Shown: positions 26,311 through 35,937, numbered from the stretch's first letter. The stretch: 64,000 nt of DNA from Stutzerimonas stutzeri (GCF_009789555.1 NZ_CP046902.1:422001-486000), one strand, 5' to 3'. The notes: a model not told the origin generated them from the letters alone. Numbers and translations: made by a program.

Positions 26311-26700
26311 TTAGGCTTCGGCGTCGCAGGAGGCCTTGTACCCCTCTGCGTCGAGCAGCTTGTCCAGCTCCGAGGCATCGCTCGGCTGTAGCCGGAAGAA
26401 CCAGCTGCCATAGGGCTCGCTGTTGACCATTTCGGGCGAGTCAGTGAGCTGTTCGTTGATGGCGATCACGTCCCCGGAAATCGGTGCGTAGATGTCCGAA
26501 GCGGCCTTAACCGACTCCACGACGCCCGCCTGCTGGCCGGCGACAACTTGCTGGCCTACTTCCGGCAACTCCACATAGACCACGTCGCCCAGCGCTTCCT
26601 GGGCGTGATCGGAAATGCCGACGGTTACGCTGCCGTCCGCTTCGAGACGGGCCCATTCGTGGCTGGCGGCGTAACGCAGATCGCTGGGAATGTCGCTCAT
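26311..26700 (-). CDS. gcvH: Glycine cleavage system H protein
   Basis: 129 residues, lipoyl domain with the modified lysine at position 65 (V-E-S-V-K-A-A-S-D). It shuttles the aminomethyl group between P, T and L proteins. The start is M-S-D-I-P after GAGGA. It lies between gcvT and gcvP on one strand, with gaps of 81 and 102 bases. Confidence 0.95.
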   Translation of the reverse strand: MSDIPSDLRYAASHEWARLEADGSVTVGISDHAQEALGDVVYVELPEVGQQVVAGQQAGVVESVKAASDIYAPISGDVIAINEQLTDSPEMVNSEPYGSWFFRLQPSDASELDKLLDAEGYKASCDAEA

Positions 26701-26781
26701 TCGTATGTCCTCAAAAAAACTGTCGGTTTGGGGGCACGAAGCAGGCTTGGCCACCCGCTGCAAAGAAGCCGTTGGCCGAAT

Positions 26782-27864
26782 TTACACCAGTACTTTGCCA
26801 TGACGCACGAAAGTCGGCTGCACCACGCGGACCGGATACCATTTACCGCGAATTTCCACTTCGGCCCGATCTCCTGCGCCGGCCGGAACACGCGCCAGTG
26901 CGATGGCTTTGCCAAGCGTAGGCGAAAAACTGCCGCTGGTGATCTCGCCTTCGCCCACACCGTTGACCCGCACAGTCTGGTGGGCACGCAGCACGCCACG
27001 CTCTTCGAGCACCAGGCCCACCAGCTTCGGCAGATCAGCCTGCTGTTTCTCGGCCTGCAGAGCCGCTCGACCGATAAAGTCGCGCTCGGCTGGCTCCCAC
27101 GCCACGGTCCAGGCCATGTTGGCTTGCAGCGGCGAGACATCTTCGGTCATGTCCTGGCCGTAGAGATTCAGCCCAGCCTCCAAGCGCAGCGTGTCGCGCG
27201 CGCCCAGCCCGATCGGCGAAATGCCGGCCCCGACCAGTTCACTGAGGAAATCCGGCGCCTGTTCGGCCGGCAGGATGATTTCCAGGCCGTCCTCGCCGGT
27301 ATAGCCCGTACGCCCGATGAACCAGTCGCCAGCGGCCTGACCGTGAAACGGCTTCAGTTCCTGGATCAGCGTGGCTCGCGGCTGGCTGACCAGCTCGGCA
27401 GTCTTTGTGCGCGCTTGTGGCCCCTGAATCGCCAGCATCGCCAGCTCGGGACGCTCGTTCACGTCGACGGAAAAACCCTCGGCCTGCGCCTGCATCCAGG
27501 CCAGATCCTTGTCACGCGTGCTGGCATTGACGACCAGGCGATAGCCCCAGTCGGTGAGATAGACGATCAGGTCGTCGACGACGCCGCCGCGCTCATTGAG
27601 CATCGCCGTATACAGCGCCTTGCCTACCTGCGCGAGGCGGCCCACATCGTTGGCCAACAGGCGTTGGAGATAGGCTTTGGCGTCGGGCCCCGCAACGTCG
27701 ACGACGGTCATGTGGGAGACGTCGAACACCCCGCAATCACGTCGCACCTGGTGATGCTCCTCCACCTGGGAGCCATAATGCAGCGGCATGTCCCAGCCGC
27801 CGAAATCGACCATCTTGGCGCCAAGCGCGAGGTGCTGATCGTAGAGGGGAGTACGCTGACCCAT
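26782..27864 (-). CDS. gcvT: Aminomethyltransferase, glycine cleavage T protein
   Basis: 360 residues, the GCV_T fold: early G-G-W-D-M-P-L-H-Y-G, folate-binding region N-E-R-G-G-V-V-D-D, and R-T-G-Y-T-G-E-D-G-L-E. It transfers the methylene group to tetrahydrofolate and releases ammonia. A strong GGAGAA ribosome site precedes the ATG. First gene of the gcv operon. The upstream leader is too short to hold a tandem glycine riboswitch and I see none. Confidence 0.95.
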   Translation of the reverse strand: MGQRTPLYDQHLALGAKMVDFGGWDMPLHYGSQVEEHHQVRRDCGVFDVSHMTVVDVAGPDAKAYLQRLLANDVGRLAQVGKALYTAMLNERGGVVDDLIVYLTDWGYRLVVNASTRDKDLAWMQAQAEGFSVDVNERPELAMLAIQGPQARTKTAELVSQPRATLIQELKPFHGQAAGDWFIGRTGYTGEDGLEIILPAEQAPDFLSELVGAGISPIGLGARDTLRLEAGLNLYGQDMTEDVSPLQANMAWTVAWEPAERDFIGRAALQAEKQQADLPKLVGLVLEERGVLRAHQTVRVNGVGEGEITSGSFSPTLGKAIALARVPAGAGDRAEVEIRGKWYPVRVVQPTFVRHGKVLV

Positions 27865-27955
27865 GGGTTTCTCCTTCCGGGCAGGTCGCCGAAGCGGCGT
27901 GGGTAAAGCTTATTAGAGTCGAGCCGCCAAGCCCGACGTTTTTTGGATGGCGCGC

Positions 27956-27984
27956 ATTGTAGCCCCAAGGTCGTGACAGGTCAC
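27956..27984 (-). promoter_or_regulatory. Candidate sigma-70 promoter of gcvTHP
   Basis: On the minus strand GTGACC, a 17-base spacer and TACAAT, about 90 bases before the gcvT start. The -10 hexamer is strong, the -35 partial. Confidence 0.5.
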
Positions 27985-28006
27985 GGCGAGGCGATGGAGC
28001 GAGCGC

Positions 28007-29623
28007 TCAGCCGATCCGCCGAGCCGAACGGCGGATCAGCAGGATGACCGGCAGCAGACCGACGACAACCAGCGTCAACGCTGGCAGGGCGGCCCGCGCC
28101 CACTCACCCTCGCTGGTCATTTCAAAAATCCTCACCGACAGCGTATCCCACCCGAACGGCCGCATCAGCAGCGTGGCCGGCATCTCCTTCAATACGTCGA
28201 CGAACACCAGCAACGCGGCGCTGAGCGTGCCGGGCAACAACAGCGGCAGGTAGACCCTGAAGAACAGTGCCGGCCCACCGACACCGAGACTGCGCGATGC
28301 CTGCGGCAGCGACGGCCGAATTCGCGCCAGCGCGCTTTCCAGCGGGCCGAACGCCACCGCCATGAAACGAATCAGATAAGCCAGCAACAAAGCCCCGAGG
28401 CTACCGAGCAGGATCGGCCTGCCGGCACCGCCGAGCCATGCCGACAGCGGGATCACCAGCTCGCGATCCAGATAACTGAAGGCGAGCATGATCGACACCG
28501 CGAGCACCGACCCGGGCAGCGCATATCCCAGATTCGCCAATCCGACCGCCGTCTTGACGGTTCGCACCGGCGCCTGACGCCGGGCGAAGGCGAGCAGCAG
28601 CGCCACGGCCACCGTGATGAAAGCTGCCAGCGCGCCCAGGTAAAGCGTATGCAGGATCAGCCCGGTATAACGTTCATCAAGATCGAAGCGCCCGCGCTGC
28701 CAGAGCCAGACCAGCAATTGCAGTACAGGAATGACGAACGCACAGACAAATACCAGACCGCACCAACTGCTGGCAGCGAAAGCCTTGAAGCCACGCAGAC
28801 GATAAAGCACCGCCGAACGAGCCCGGTCGTTTGCCGGCCGGGCCGCACCGCGCGCGCGCCGCTCGCCGTAGAGCACCAGCATCACCGCCAGGAGCAGCAG
28901 GCTGGCCAACTGAGTCGCGCTGGTGAGACTGAAAAAGCCATACCAGGTCTTGTAGATGGCGGTGGTGAAGGTGTCGAAATTGAATACTGCGACCGCACCG
29001 AAATCGGCCAGCGTCTCCATCAACGCCAGAGCCAGCCCGGCACCGATCGCCGGTCGCGCCATCGGTAACGCCACGCTCCAGAATGCGCGCCAGGGGGACT
29101 GGCCGAGGACGCGTGCCGCTTCCATCAAACCCTTGCCCTGGGCGATGAACGCCGAGCGCGCCAGCAAATAGACGTAGGGGTAGAACACCAGCACCAGCAC
29201 GATGATCACCCCACCGGTGGAGCGGACTCGGGGAAAGCGCACCCCGCTACCGAACCACTCGCGCGCCAGCGTCTGCACCGGTCCGGAGAAATCCAGCAGG
29301 CCAATGAAGACGAATGCCAGTACATAGGCAGGAATCGCAAAGGGCAGCATCAGCGCCCAATCCAACCAGCGGCGTCCCGGAAACTCGCACAGGGAGGTCA
29401 GCCACGCGAGGCTGACACCCAGCACGGTGACGCCGATCCCGACGCCCAGGACCAACGTCAGCGTATTGCTCAGCAGCCGCGGCATCTGGGTTTGCCAGAG
29501 ATGGGACCAGATGCCGGTATCGATGTCGCCCCAACTGAACGCCAGGACGCTCAACGGCAACAGCACCAGCGCGGCTACCGCAAGGGAGATGGGGTACCAA
29601 CGGTGCTCGACAGGGTGGGACAC
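28007..29623 (-). CDS. Iron(III) ABC transporter permease (FbpB-like)
   Basis: 538 residues with about 12 membrane helices in two homologous halves, each with a binding-protein-dependent permease loop (E-A-A-R-V-L-G-Q-S-P in the first, A-S-R-S-L-G-V-G-G in the second). This double-length form is typical of ferric iron permeases (FbpB/SfuB). It follows the iron-binding protein gene on the same strand; no ATPase gene is adjacent, so the ATPase would be encoded elsewhere. Confidence 0.85.
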   Translation of the reverse strand: MSHPVEHRWYPISLAVAALVLLPLSVLAFSWGDIDTGIWSHLWQTQMPRLLSNTLTLVLGVGIGVTVLGVSLAWLTSLCEFPGRRWLDWALMLPFAIPAYVLAFVFIGLLDFSGPVQTLAREWFGSGVRFPRVRSTGGVIIVLVLVFYPYVYLLARSAFIAQGKGLMEAARVLGQSPWRAFWSVALPMARPAIGAGLALALMETLADFGAVAVFNFDTFTTAIYKTWYGFFSLTSATQLASLLLLAVMLVLYGERRARGAARPANDRARSAVLYRLRGFKAFAASSWCGLVFVCAFVIPVLQLLVWLWQRGRFDLDERYTGLILHTLYLGALAAFITVAVALLLAFARRQAPVRTVKTAVGLANLGYALPGSVLAVSIMLAFSYLDRELVIPLSAWLGGAGRPILLGSLGALLLAYLIRFMAVAFGPLESALARIRPSLPQASRSLGVGGPALFFRVYLPLLLPGTLSAALLVFVDVLKEMPATLLMRPFGWDTLSVRIFEMTSEGEWARAALPALTLVVVGLLPVILLIRRSARRIG

Positions 29624-29639
29624 GCAGGCCTCGGATGCA

Positions 29640-29675
29640 AAAAAGACGACGCCCCCGGCATGCAGGGGGCGTCGA
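29640..29675 (-). terminator. Terminator or attenuator between iron-binding protein and permease genes
   Basis: A 10-bp perfect stem CGACGCCCCC / GGGGGCGTCG followed, on the minus strand, by a T-rich run (GTCTTTTTT). Standing inside the operon it probably keeps the binding protein more abundant than the permease. Confidence 0.75.
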
Positions 29676-29767
29676 GTATACCGGCAGCGCAGGCTACGGC
29701 GAATCGGTACGACGCCTCTGCGCGAGGCGTTGCGCCCCGCCAGCCGGCGCCCGTTACCTGCCGCGCC

Positions 29768-30769
29768 TCAATTCCAGCCGGCGCGATCCATCAGCATGAT
29801 GGCTTCGGCCTGCCGCTTGCCGGCGACCTCGACCGGGATGGTGTCAGCCTTGAAATCGCCCCACGCGGCCACTTCAGCAGAGGCCTTCACGGCGGGGTTG
29901 GCCGGGAACTCCATGTTGACATCGGCAAAGATGCTCTGTGCTTCGGGGGTGGTCATCCACTCGACGAGTTTGCGCGCGGCCTCTGGATGCGGGGCGTGCT
30001 TGGTCAGGCCGATGCCGGACAGGTTGACGTGAACGCCGCGGTCCTGCTGGTTCGGCCAGAACAGCTTGGCTTTCAGATCGGGGTTCTGCGCATGCAGACG
30101 GCCGAAATAATAGGTATTGACGATACCCACGTCGCACTGACCGGCGTCGATCGCCTGGATCAGGGCCGTGTCGTCAGCGAATACGTCGGTGGCGAGGTTG
30201 TTCACCCAACCCTTGATGATCGCTTCGGTTTTCTCGGCACCGTGGGTCTCGATCATGGTAGCGGTCAACGACTGGTTGTAGACCTTCTTGCTGGTGCGCA
30301 GGCACAGGCGGCCTTCCCAGTTTGCGTCGGCGAGCGCTTCATAGGTGGTCAACTCGCCCTGCTTGACCCGCTCGGGCGAGTAGACGATCGTCCGGGCACG
30401 CAGCGACAGGCCGGTCCAGGCATCGGCGGAGGAGCGGTACTGCGCGGGAATGTTGTCCTTGACGATTTCGGAATCGAGCGGCTGAAGGATGCCCATCTGC
30501 TCGGCCTGCCAGAGGTTACCGCCATCGACCGTCAGCAGCAGATCGGCCGGCGTATTTTCACCTTCGGCCTTGATGCGAGCCATCAGTGGCGCTTCCTTGT
30601 CGGTGATGAACTTGATGTTGACGCCCGTCTTGGCTGTATAGGCGTCGAACACCGGCTTGATCAGCTCGTCGATCCGCGAGGAATAAACCACCACTTCATC
30701 GGCAGCCTGTACAGCGCTCGACAGCGCCGTGAGCGCCAGAGCGGCGAGTAAACCTTTGCTTGCCTGCAT
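29768..30769 (-). CDS. Iron(III) ABC transporter substrate-binding protein (FbpA-like)
   Basis: 333 residues. A signal peptide ends V-Q-A|A-D-E, so the product is periplasmic. The mature start V-V-V-Y-S-S-R and the adjacent tyrosines in N-T-Y-Y-F-G, the iron ligands in this family, mark a ferric-binding protein of the FbpA/FutA type. It is transcribed ahead of the permease and preceded by a Fur-box-like site. Confidence 0.88.
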   Translation of the reverse strand: MQASKGLLAALALTALSSAVQAADEVVVYSSRIDELIKPVFDAYTAKTGVNIKFITDKEAPLMARIKAEGENTPADLLLTVDGGNLWQAEQMGILQPLDSEIVKDNIPAQYRSSADAWTGLSLRARTIVYSPERVKQGELTTYEALADANWEGRLCLRTSKKVYNQSLTATMIETHGAEKTEAIIKGWVNNLATDVFADDTALIQAIDAGQCDVGIVNTYYFGRLHAQNPDLKAKLFWPNQQDRGVHVNLSGIGLTKHAPHPEAARKLVEWMTTPEAQSIFADVNMEFPANPAVKASAEVAAWGDFKADTIPVEVAGKRQAEAIMLMDRAGWN

Positions 30770-30807
30770 GGATCAGCCTCTTACTCAATTGAAGAACGAG
30801 GCTGAAT

Positions 30808-30826
30808 AGTAGTGAATGTCATTTAC
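30808..30826 (-). promoter_or_regulatory. Fur-box-like site upstream of the iron-binding protein
   Basis: The minus-strand 19-mer GTAAATGACATTCACTACT matches the classical Fur consensus at about 12 of 19 positions and lies 38 bases before the start codon of a ferric transport gene. Repression by Fur-Fe(II) is inferred from position and match. Confidence 0.5.
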
Positions 30827-30866
30827 TTTCTCAACGCGACAATTCGCGCGGCCACAGTCCTCGCCT

Positions 30867-32087
30867 CTAGACCCGTGCAAGAACAGGCAGGTCGCCGCTC
30901 AGGCCCAAGGCCTGGCGTACGAACAAGGCCTTGGCTTCGGGCATTGCCTGCATCGCTTTCAAGCCCGTGTTGCGCAACCAGCGCAGCGGGAGCGGGTCAG
31001 CCTGGAATAAACGCTCGAAACCCTCCATCGCGGCCATCATAGCCAGGTTATGCGGCATCCGGCGTCGCTCGAAGCGCGTCAGTACACGCATGTCCCCCAG
31101 CCTGGCGTCGCGTGCAAAGGCGGCCAGCAGGACCTCTGCAAGCACCGCGGCATCGAGCAAACCGAGGTTGACGCCCTGGCCCGCCAGTGGATGGATGGTG
31201 TGGGCCGCATCGCCGATCAGCGCCAGCCCGGGCTGTACATAGCGCTTGGCATGGCGCTGTCGCAAGGGAATGCACAGACGCGGATCGGCTTCCAGCACAT
31301 CGCCCAAACGGTACTCGAACGCGCGCCCGAGTGCCTGACAGAAAGCTTGATCGTCGAGCGCCATCAGTCGCTGCGCCTCGGCCTCGGTCGCCGACCAGAC
31401 GATGGAGCACCAATGCGTGTCTTCGTCGCGTTGCAGCGGCAGGAACGCCAGCGGGCCATCATCGGTGAAGCGCTGCCAGGCGGTCTGCTGGTTCGGCTCG
31501 GCACACCGCACGCTGGTGACGATGGCGTGGTGCATATAGTCCCATTCGCGGGTTGCACAGCCCGCCAGGCGACGGACTGCCGAATTGGCGCCGTCGGCCG
31601 CCACCACCAGGTCGGCGCCCAACTGTTGCCCGTCAGCGAGGGTCAGGCTCCAGCCGTGCTCGGTCTGTTGCAGCCGCTCCAGACGCGCATTGGGCAGCAG
31701 ATCGATGGAGCCACTGGCTTTCAGGGCATCCAGCAGGCCGTCCTGCACGACGCGGTTCTCGACAATGTGACCGAGCACCTCGGCATGCACCGATGCGGCG
31801 GAAAAATGTATTTGCCCGGTACCGGAGCCATCCCACACTTGCATATCGGTGTAGGGGCTGATGCGCCGGCCGGCAATGCCCGGCCAGGCGCCGACGCGCT
31901 CGAGAATCCGTTGGCTGGCCGCGGACAGCGCGCTGACACGCGGCTCGAAAGGGTCGGTCAGCGCAAAGGGCTGGACGTCCAACGGACCGGCGTCGATCAG
32001 CTTGATGCTCAGCCCGGCGCCCTGCAGCGCCAAGGCCAGGGTACTGCCGACCATTCCGGCGCCGACAATGATGAGGTCCGCGTGCAT
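30867..32087 (-). CDS. FAD-dependent monooxygenase, UbiH/VisC-like
   Basis: 406 residues from the ATG behind AGGAGAG; the longer frame upstream has no fold. The N-terminal FAD motif is I-I-V-G-A-G-M-V-G-S-T, with D-G-A-N-S at mid-protein and the C-terminal G-D-A-A-H-T-I-H-P-L-A-G-Q-G. These are the signatures of ubiquinone-biosynthesis aromatic hydroxylases. It is a diverged paralogue of the next gene up, ubiH, 103 bases away. Which ring position it hydroxylates cannot be read from the sequence; UbiI-like (C5) is the usual assumption for this neighbour. Confidence 0.85.
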   Translation of the reverse strand: MHADLIIVGAGMVGSTLALALQGAGLSIKLIDAGPLDVQPFALTDPFEPRVSALSAASQRILERVGAWPGIAGRRISPYTDMQVWDGSGTGQIHFSAASVHAEVLGHIVENRVVQDGLLDALKASGSIDLLPNARLERLQQTEHGWSLTLADGQQLGADLVVAADGANSAVRRLAGCATREWDYMHHAIVTSVRCAEPNQQTAWQRFTDDGPLAFLPLQRDEDTHWCSIVWSATEAEAQRLMALDDQAFCQALGRAFEYRLGDVLEADPRLCIPLRQRHAKRYVQPGLALIGDAAHTIHPLAGQGVNLGLLDAAVLAEVLLAAFARDARLGDMRVLTRFERRRMPHNLAMMAAMEGFERLFQADPLPLRWLRNTGLKAMQAMPEAKALFVRQALGLSGDLPVLARV

Positions 32088-32190
32088 TGCTGCTCTCCTA
32101 TGCGCCGAGCCAGAGGCTTGCGGCATGTCTGGCGAGGATCGCCCCGCCCCGAACGCTCCGATTAACGAACAACCTCGCGTGCGCACGCGA

Positions 32191-33369
32191 TCAACGCGCA
32201 CGCACACCGAGCCCCATGGCCTGTCTCGCAAACCAGGTCTTGGCAGGCGGCAGCAGGTCCAACCCCAGCAGCCCCAGGTTGCGCCCCGCGATGGACAGAC
32301 GAGCCGATCCACCGAACAGTTGGGTCAGTTGATCGGAAAAGCCGACGGTAAGCCGCTGATCCGAACGCTGCTGCCGGTAATAAGCCTGCAGCACGGCCAG
32401 ATCGCCCAGGCGGGCCGAACTGCTCAACAGCGCAACCGCAAGTGCCTCGGTATCTCGCAGCGACAGGTTGTACCCTTGCCCGGCAATAGGGTGCAAGCTG
32501 TGGGCGGCGTTGCCCAGTACGACCAGACCGGCACGAATCTGTTCCTGGGCCTCGATGAGCATCAGCGGATAGAGATGCCTTGCGCCGACCTGCTGAAAGC
32601 CGCCCAGGCGATAGCCGAATGCCTGCTGCAGTTCGCTCAGGAATTGCGCTTCGGGCACCGCAGCCAGACGCGCGGCGTCCTGTTCCGAGCGGGTCCAGAC
32701 CAGCGCGCAGCGATTGTCCTGCAAGGGCAGCAGCGCCATCGGCCCGTAATCGGTGAAACGCTCGAACGCGCGCCCACCGTGCGGCTTGCCCGGCGTCACG
32801 TTGGCGATCAGGGCCGACTGGTCATAGGGGGTGCACTTGATCTCGATGCCGAGCTGCTCGCGCAACGCGGACCGGCCGCCGTCGGCAAGAACCGCCAGGT
32901 CGCAATCGAGCCCCTGGCCGTCGGTCAACGTCAGCCGATACCCGCCAGGCAAGGGCTGCATGCGCTCGACTTCAGCCGGGCAGCGGCGAACCACGACCCG
33001 GTCATCGAGCGCTTGCCACAGGCAATGGCCAATCCAGGCGTTTTCCACCACATAGCCCAGCGCCGGTACCTGCTCGGTGCCTGCATCGAGACGGGCAGCA
33101 CCTGCGCGGCCACGATCGGAGACATGGATACAGGTGATCGGCTCGGCACGCTCGGCAATCCGCTCCCAGACACCCAGCCGCTGATAGATCAGCCGGGTAC
33201 CGTAGGAAAGCGCTGTCGAACGCGCATCATAGCTGGGCTGATACTCGTTGCCCGGCTCGAACGGCTCGATCAGCTCGATCGTCCAGCCGCGTGACCTGGC
33301 ACCTTTCTGCAGCGCCAACGCCAGGCTGGCGCCAACCAGCCCGCCGCCCACGATGGCGATCGAACCCAT
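32191..33369 (-). CDS. ubiH: 2-octaprenyl-6-methoxyphenyl hydroxylase UbiH
   Basis: 392 residues with FAD motif I-V-G-G-G-L-V-G-A-S, middle motif A-D-G-G-R-S and C-terminal G-N-A-A-H-S-L-H-P-I-A-G-Q-G. It hydroxylates a late intermediate of ubiquinone. The pepP-ubiH order with two bases between pepP and its start, and ygfB just upstream, matches the visB/ubiH operon of many gamma-proteobacteria. Confidence 0.9.
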   Translation of the reverse strand: MGSIAIVGGGLVGASLALALQKGARSRGWTIELIEPFEPGNEYQPSYDARSTALSYGTRLIYQRLGVWERIAERAEPITCIHVSDRGRAGAARLDAGTEQVPALGYVVENAWIGHCLWQALDDRVVVRRCPAEVERMQPLPGGYRLTLTDGQGLDCDLAVLADGGRSALREQLGIEIKCTPYDQSALIANVTPGKPHGGRAFERFTDYGPMALLPLQDNRCALVWTRSEQDAARLAAVPEAQFLSELQQAFGYRLGGFQQVGARHLYPLMLIEAQEQIRAGLVVLGNAAHSLHPIAGQGYNLSLRDTEALAVALLSSSARLGDLAVLQAYYRQQRSDQRLTVGFSDQLTQLFGGSARLSIAGRNLGLLGLDLLPPAKTWFARQAMGLGVRAR

Positions 33370-33371
33370 GG

Positions 33372-34703
33372 CTAGGCGACCTCGACCGCGTTCGCCATCA
33401 AGGCCTCGATTTGCTCGACCGTCTTGGGCACACCGCCGGTCAGGATCTCGCAGCCGGTTCGGGTTACCACCACATCATCTTCGATGCGCACGCCGATACC
33501 CCGCCACTTCTTCGCCACATCCTGATTGTCCGGGGCGACATAGATACCAGGCTCCACCGTCATCGCCATGCCAGGTTCGAGCACACGCCATTCCCCGCCG
33601 ACCTTGTAGTCGCCCACGTCATGCACGTCCATGCCCAGCCAGTGGCCGGCGCGGTGCATATAAAAAGGTTTGTAGGCTTCCGTGGCAATCAGCGTCTGGA
33701 TGTCGCCGCGCAGCAGACCCAGTTCGACCAGTCCGGCCGTGATGACCTGGACGGTCGCCTCGTGCGCCTCGTTCCAGTGCTTGCCAGGGGCAATATGCTT
33801 GAACGCCTCTTCGTTGGCGGCCAGCACCACCTCGTAGATGGCTTTCTGCTCGGGCGAGAAGCGGCCGTTGACCGGGAACGTACGGGTGATGTCGCTGGCG
33901 TAGCAATCGAGCTCGCAACCGGCGTCGATCAGCACCAGGTCACCGTCCTTGAGCAGGGCATCGTTCTCACGATAATGCAGGATACAGGCGTTCTTGCCGG
34001 CCGCGACGATAGAGCCATACGCCGGCATCTTCGCCCCGCCCTTGCGGAATTCGTAATCCAGCTCCGCTTCCAGATGGTACTCGTATAGCCCCGGACGGCT
34101 GGCCTGCATGGCGCGGACATGGGCACCAGCGGATACCTGCGCCGCGCTGCGCATGACCTTGATCTCATTTGCCGATTTGTACAGGCGCAGGTCGTGCAAC
34201 AGATGATCGAGGGCGACGAACTCGTTCGGCGGCTGCGCGCCTTGACGGGCCTTGGAACGGATGGTGTTGATCCACTCCATCAACCGATGATCGAACTCCT
34301 GATTGCTGCCGATGGCGTAGTACACGCGCGAACGTCCTTCGATCAGGCCCGGCAGGATGTCGTCGATATCGCCGATGGGAAAGGCGTCATCGGCGCCGTA
34401 TTCGGAGATGGCACCGTCCTGGCCTGCCCGCAGACCGTCCCACAGTTCACGTGCCGGATCGCGCTCACGACAGAACAGCACGTATTCGCCATGCTCGCGG
34501 CCAGGGATCAGCGCGATTACCGCCTCCGGCTCGGGGAATCCCGACAGGTACTGAAAGTCACTGTCCTGACGATAGATATGCTCGACGTCGCGGTTGCGGA
34601 TGTACATCGGCGCCGCCGGCAGGATGGCGATGCTGTTGGGTTCCATCTCGGCCATCAGCGCCTTGCGCCGACGGGCGTATTCCGATTTCGGGATGCGGAT
34701 CAT
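33372..34703 (-). CDS. pepP: Xaa-Pro aminopeptidase PepP
   Basis: 443 residues, beginning M-I-R-I-P-K-S-E-Y-A-R-R-R, the family start. The pita-bread metal ligands are in D-A-G-C-E-L, A-S-D-I-T-R, G-L/M-D-V-H-D-V-G and E-P-G-I-Y, followed by a final E-D-D motif. It removes an N-terminal residue preceding proline in the cytoplasm. An ATG 20 codons upstream is in frame but lies in the non-conserved spacer. Confidence 0.93.
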   Translation of the reverse strand: MIRIPKSEYARRRKALMAEMEPNSIAILPAAPMYIRNRDVEHIYRQDSDFQYLSGFPEPEAVIALIPGREHGEYVLFCRERDPARELWDGLRAGQDGAISEYGADDAFPIGDIDDILPGLIEGRSRVYYAIGSNQEFDHRLMEWINTIRSKARQGAQPPNEFVALDHLLHDLRLYKSANEIKVMRSAAQVSAGAHVRAMQASRPGLYEYHLEAELDYEFRKGGAKMPAYGSIVAAGKNACILHYRENDALLKDGDLVLIDAGCELDCYASDITRTFPVNGRFSPEQKAIYEVVLAANEEAFKHIAPGKHWNEAHEATVQVITAGLVELGLLRGDIQTLIATEAYKPFYMHRAGHWLGMDVHDVGDYKVGGEWRVLEPGMAMTVEPGIYVAPDNQDVAKKWRGIGVRIEDDVVVTRTGCEILTGGVPKTVEQIEALMANAVEVA

Positions 34704-34717
34704 GGGCAGACGGGTCC

Positions 34718-35272
34718 TCAATGCAGGGAGGGCTTGGGTGTCGCCGCTACCGGCTTCGCGCATTCGGTAAACAGCAGCAATGGCGCCACGCGCAGGTACT
34801 CCATGACTTCCATGTAATCGCTCTCGCCGTCTTCGGACTCGTCCAGCGAATCCTGGATCTGTGCGATCGCCGCCATGTCCTGCAACACTTCCATGGCCTC
34901 GCCGCTCAGTGCGCGGTCACCGGCGATCAAACCGAAGCCGGCCAGGAAGCTCTGGCACCACTGGCCCAGCGCGAGTGCACGCTCGGCAAGCGGCGCATCG
35001 TCGGAGGGCAGCAGCAGGACGATGGCGATGTCGTCACCGGCGAGTTCGCCCTTGACCATCTCTTGCAGGCCGATAAGCGCCTGGCGCACCGACTCCTCGG
35101 GCTCGGCACCGAGCAGCTCGGCGGCGTCGTTCAGCCAGGTATCGACATCGAAACCGGCACCGGCGCAGCTGCGTCCAAGCAACAGCCCGTGCAGCTCGGC
35201 GGGTGTGACGGGTTGGGCACTGCTGGCCAGCAATGTGGCGAAAGCAGCATACGGCGAGTTCTGAATGGGCAT
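34718..35272 (-). CDS. ygfB: YgfB/UPF0149 family protein
   Basis: 184 residues, all helical and acidic, with the early T-P-A-E-L-H-G-L-L-L-G and later G-W/Q-C-Q-S-F-L-A-G-F motifs of UPF0149. It stands first in ygfB-pepP-ubiH. In P. aeruginosa YgfB has been linked to control of ampDh3 expression through AlpA; whether that applies here is inference. Confidence 0.9.
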   Translation of the reverse strand: MPIQNSPYAAFATLLASSAQPVTPAELHGLLLGRSCAGAGFDVDTWLNDAAELLGAEPEESVRQALIGLQEMVKGELAGDDIAIVLLLPSDDAPLAERALALGQWCQSFLAGFGLIAGDRALSGEAMEVLQDMAAIAQIQDSLDESEDGESDYMEVMEYLRVAPLLLFTECAKPVAATPKPSLH

Positions 35273-35395
35273 TGGCAGCTAGGCGCACAGCGGCGCTAAT
35301 GTCTAGAATGAGGCCTTGTATCCTAGCATCGGCATACGAGCCAAGACCATCGAAGCCGGACCGCCTACCGCTCGCGCCACCTACCGGGAATCCCC

Positions 35396-35605
35396 ATGGA
35401 AGACGCCGACCTGCAATTGCTGACCGCCAAGCTGGAGCAGCTGATTCAGCGCATCGAGCAACTCAAGGCGCAGAATCGCCTGTTGCTCCATAGCGAGAAG
35501 GCCTGGCGCGAGGAGCGCGCTCATCTGATCGAAAAGAACGAAATGGCACGAGTGAAGGTCGAATCAATGATTTCGCGCCTGAAAGCCCTGGAGCAGGACT
35601 CATGA
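35396..35605 (+). CDS. TIGR02449 family coiled-coil protein
   Basis: 69 residues forming one long coiled coil (L-E-Q-L-I-Q-R-I-E-Q-L-K repeat pattern). The TIGR02449 family is always found just before zapA; here its stop overlaps the zapA start by four bases. A role with ZapA in cell division is inferred from conserved adjacency. Divergent from ygfB. Confidence 0.85.
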   Translation: MEDADLQLLTAKLEQLIQRIEQLKAQNRLLLHSEKAWREERAHLIEKNEMARVKVESMISRLKALEQDS

Positions 35606-35916
35606 CCCAGCCGAACACCGTTACCGTGCACATCATGGACAAGGAATATTGCATTTCCTGCCCGCCCGAAGAACGCAGCAACCTCGAAGGCGCCGCCCAT
35701 TACCTGGATCGCAAGATGCGGGAAATCCGCAGCAGCGGAAAAGTCATCGGCGCTGACCGCGTCGCCGTGATGGCCGCGCTCAACATCACCCATGAGCTGC
35801 TGCACAAGCATGACCGCCTGGACGCCGAAGCCAACAGCGCCCGCGAGCATGTGCGTACGCTGCTGGAACGGGTCGACAGCGCACTGGCCGCCGATCCAAA
35901 CCCGTCCGGCAACTGA
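35602..35916 (+). CDS. zapA: Cell division protein ZapA
   Basis: 104 residues. The globular N-terminal part (V-H-I-M-D-K-E-Y-x-I-S-C-P) is followed by the L-x-x-A-A-x-Y-L-D motif and a C-terminal coiled coil. It binds and bundles FtsZ filaments at midcell. It is coupled to the preceding gene and followed by 6S RNA and ygfA, the order known from E. coli. Confidence 0.92.
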   Translation: MTQPNTVTVHIMDKEYCISCPPEERSNLEGAAHYLDRKMREIRSSGKVIGADRVAVMAALNITHELLHKHDRLDAEANSAREHVRTLLERVDSALAADPNPSGN

Positions 35917-35937
35917 TGAACGGCAGTCAGATTGCGT

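Noticed and set aside
27865..28006. Glycine riboswitch upstream of gcvT
   Set aside because: The spacer is only 142 bases, and no conserved riboswitch core is visible; an ordinary promoter explains it.
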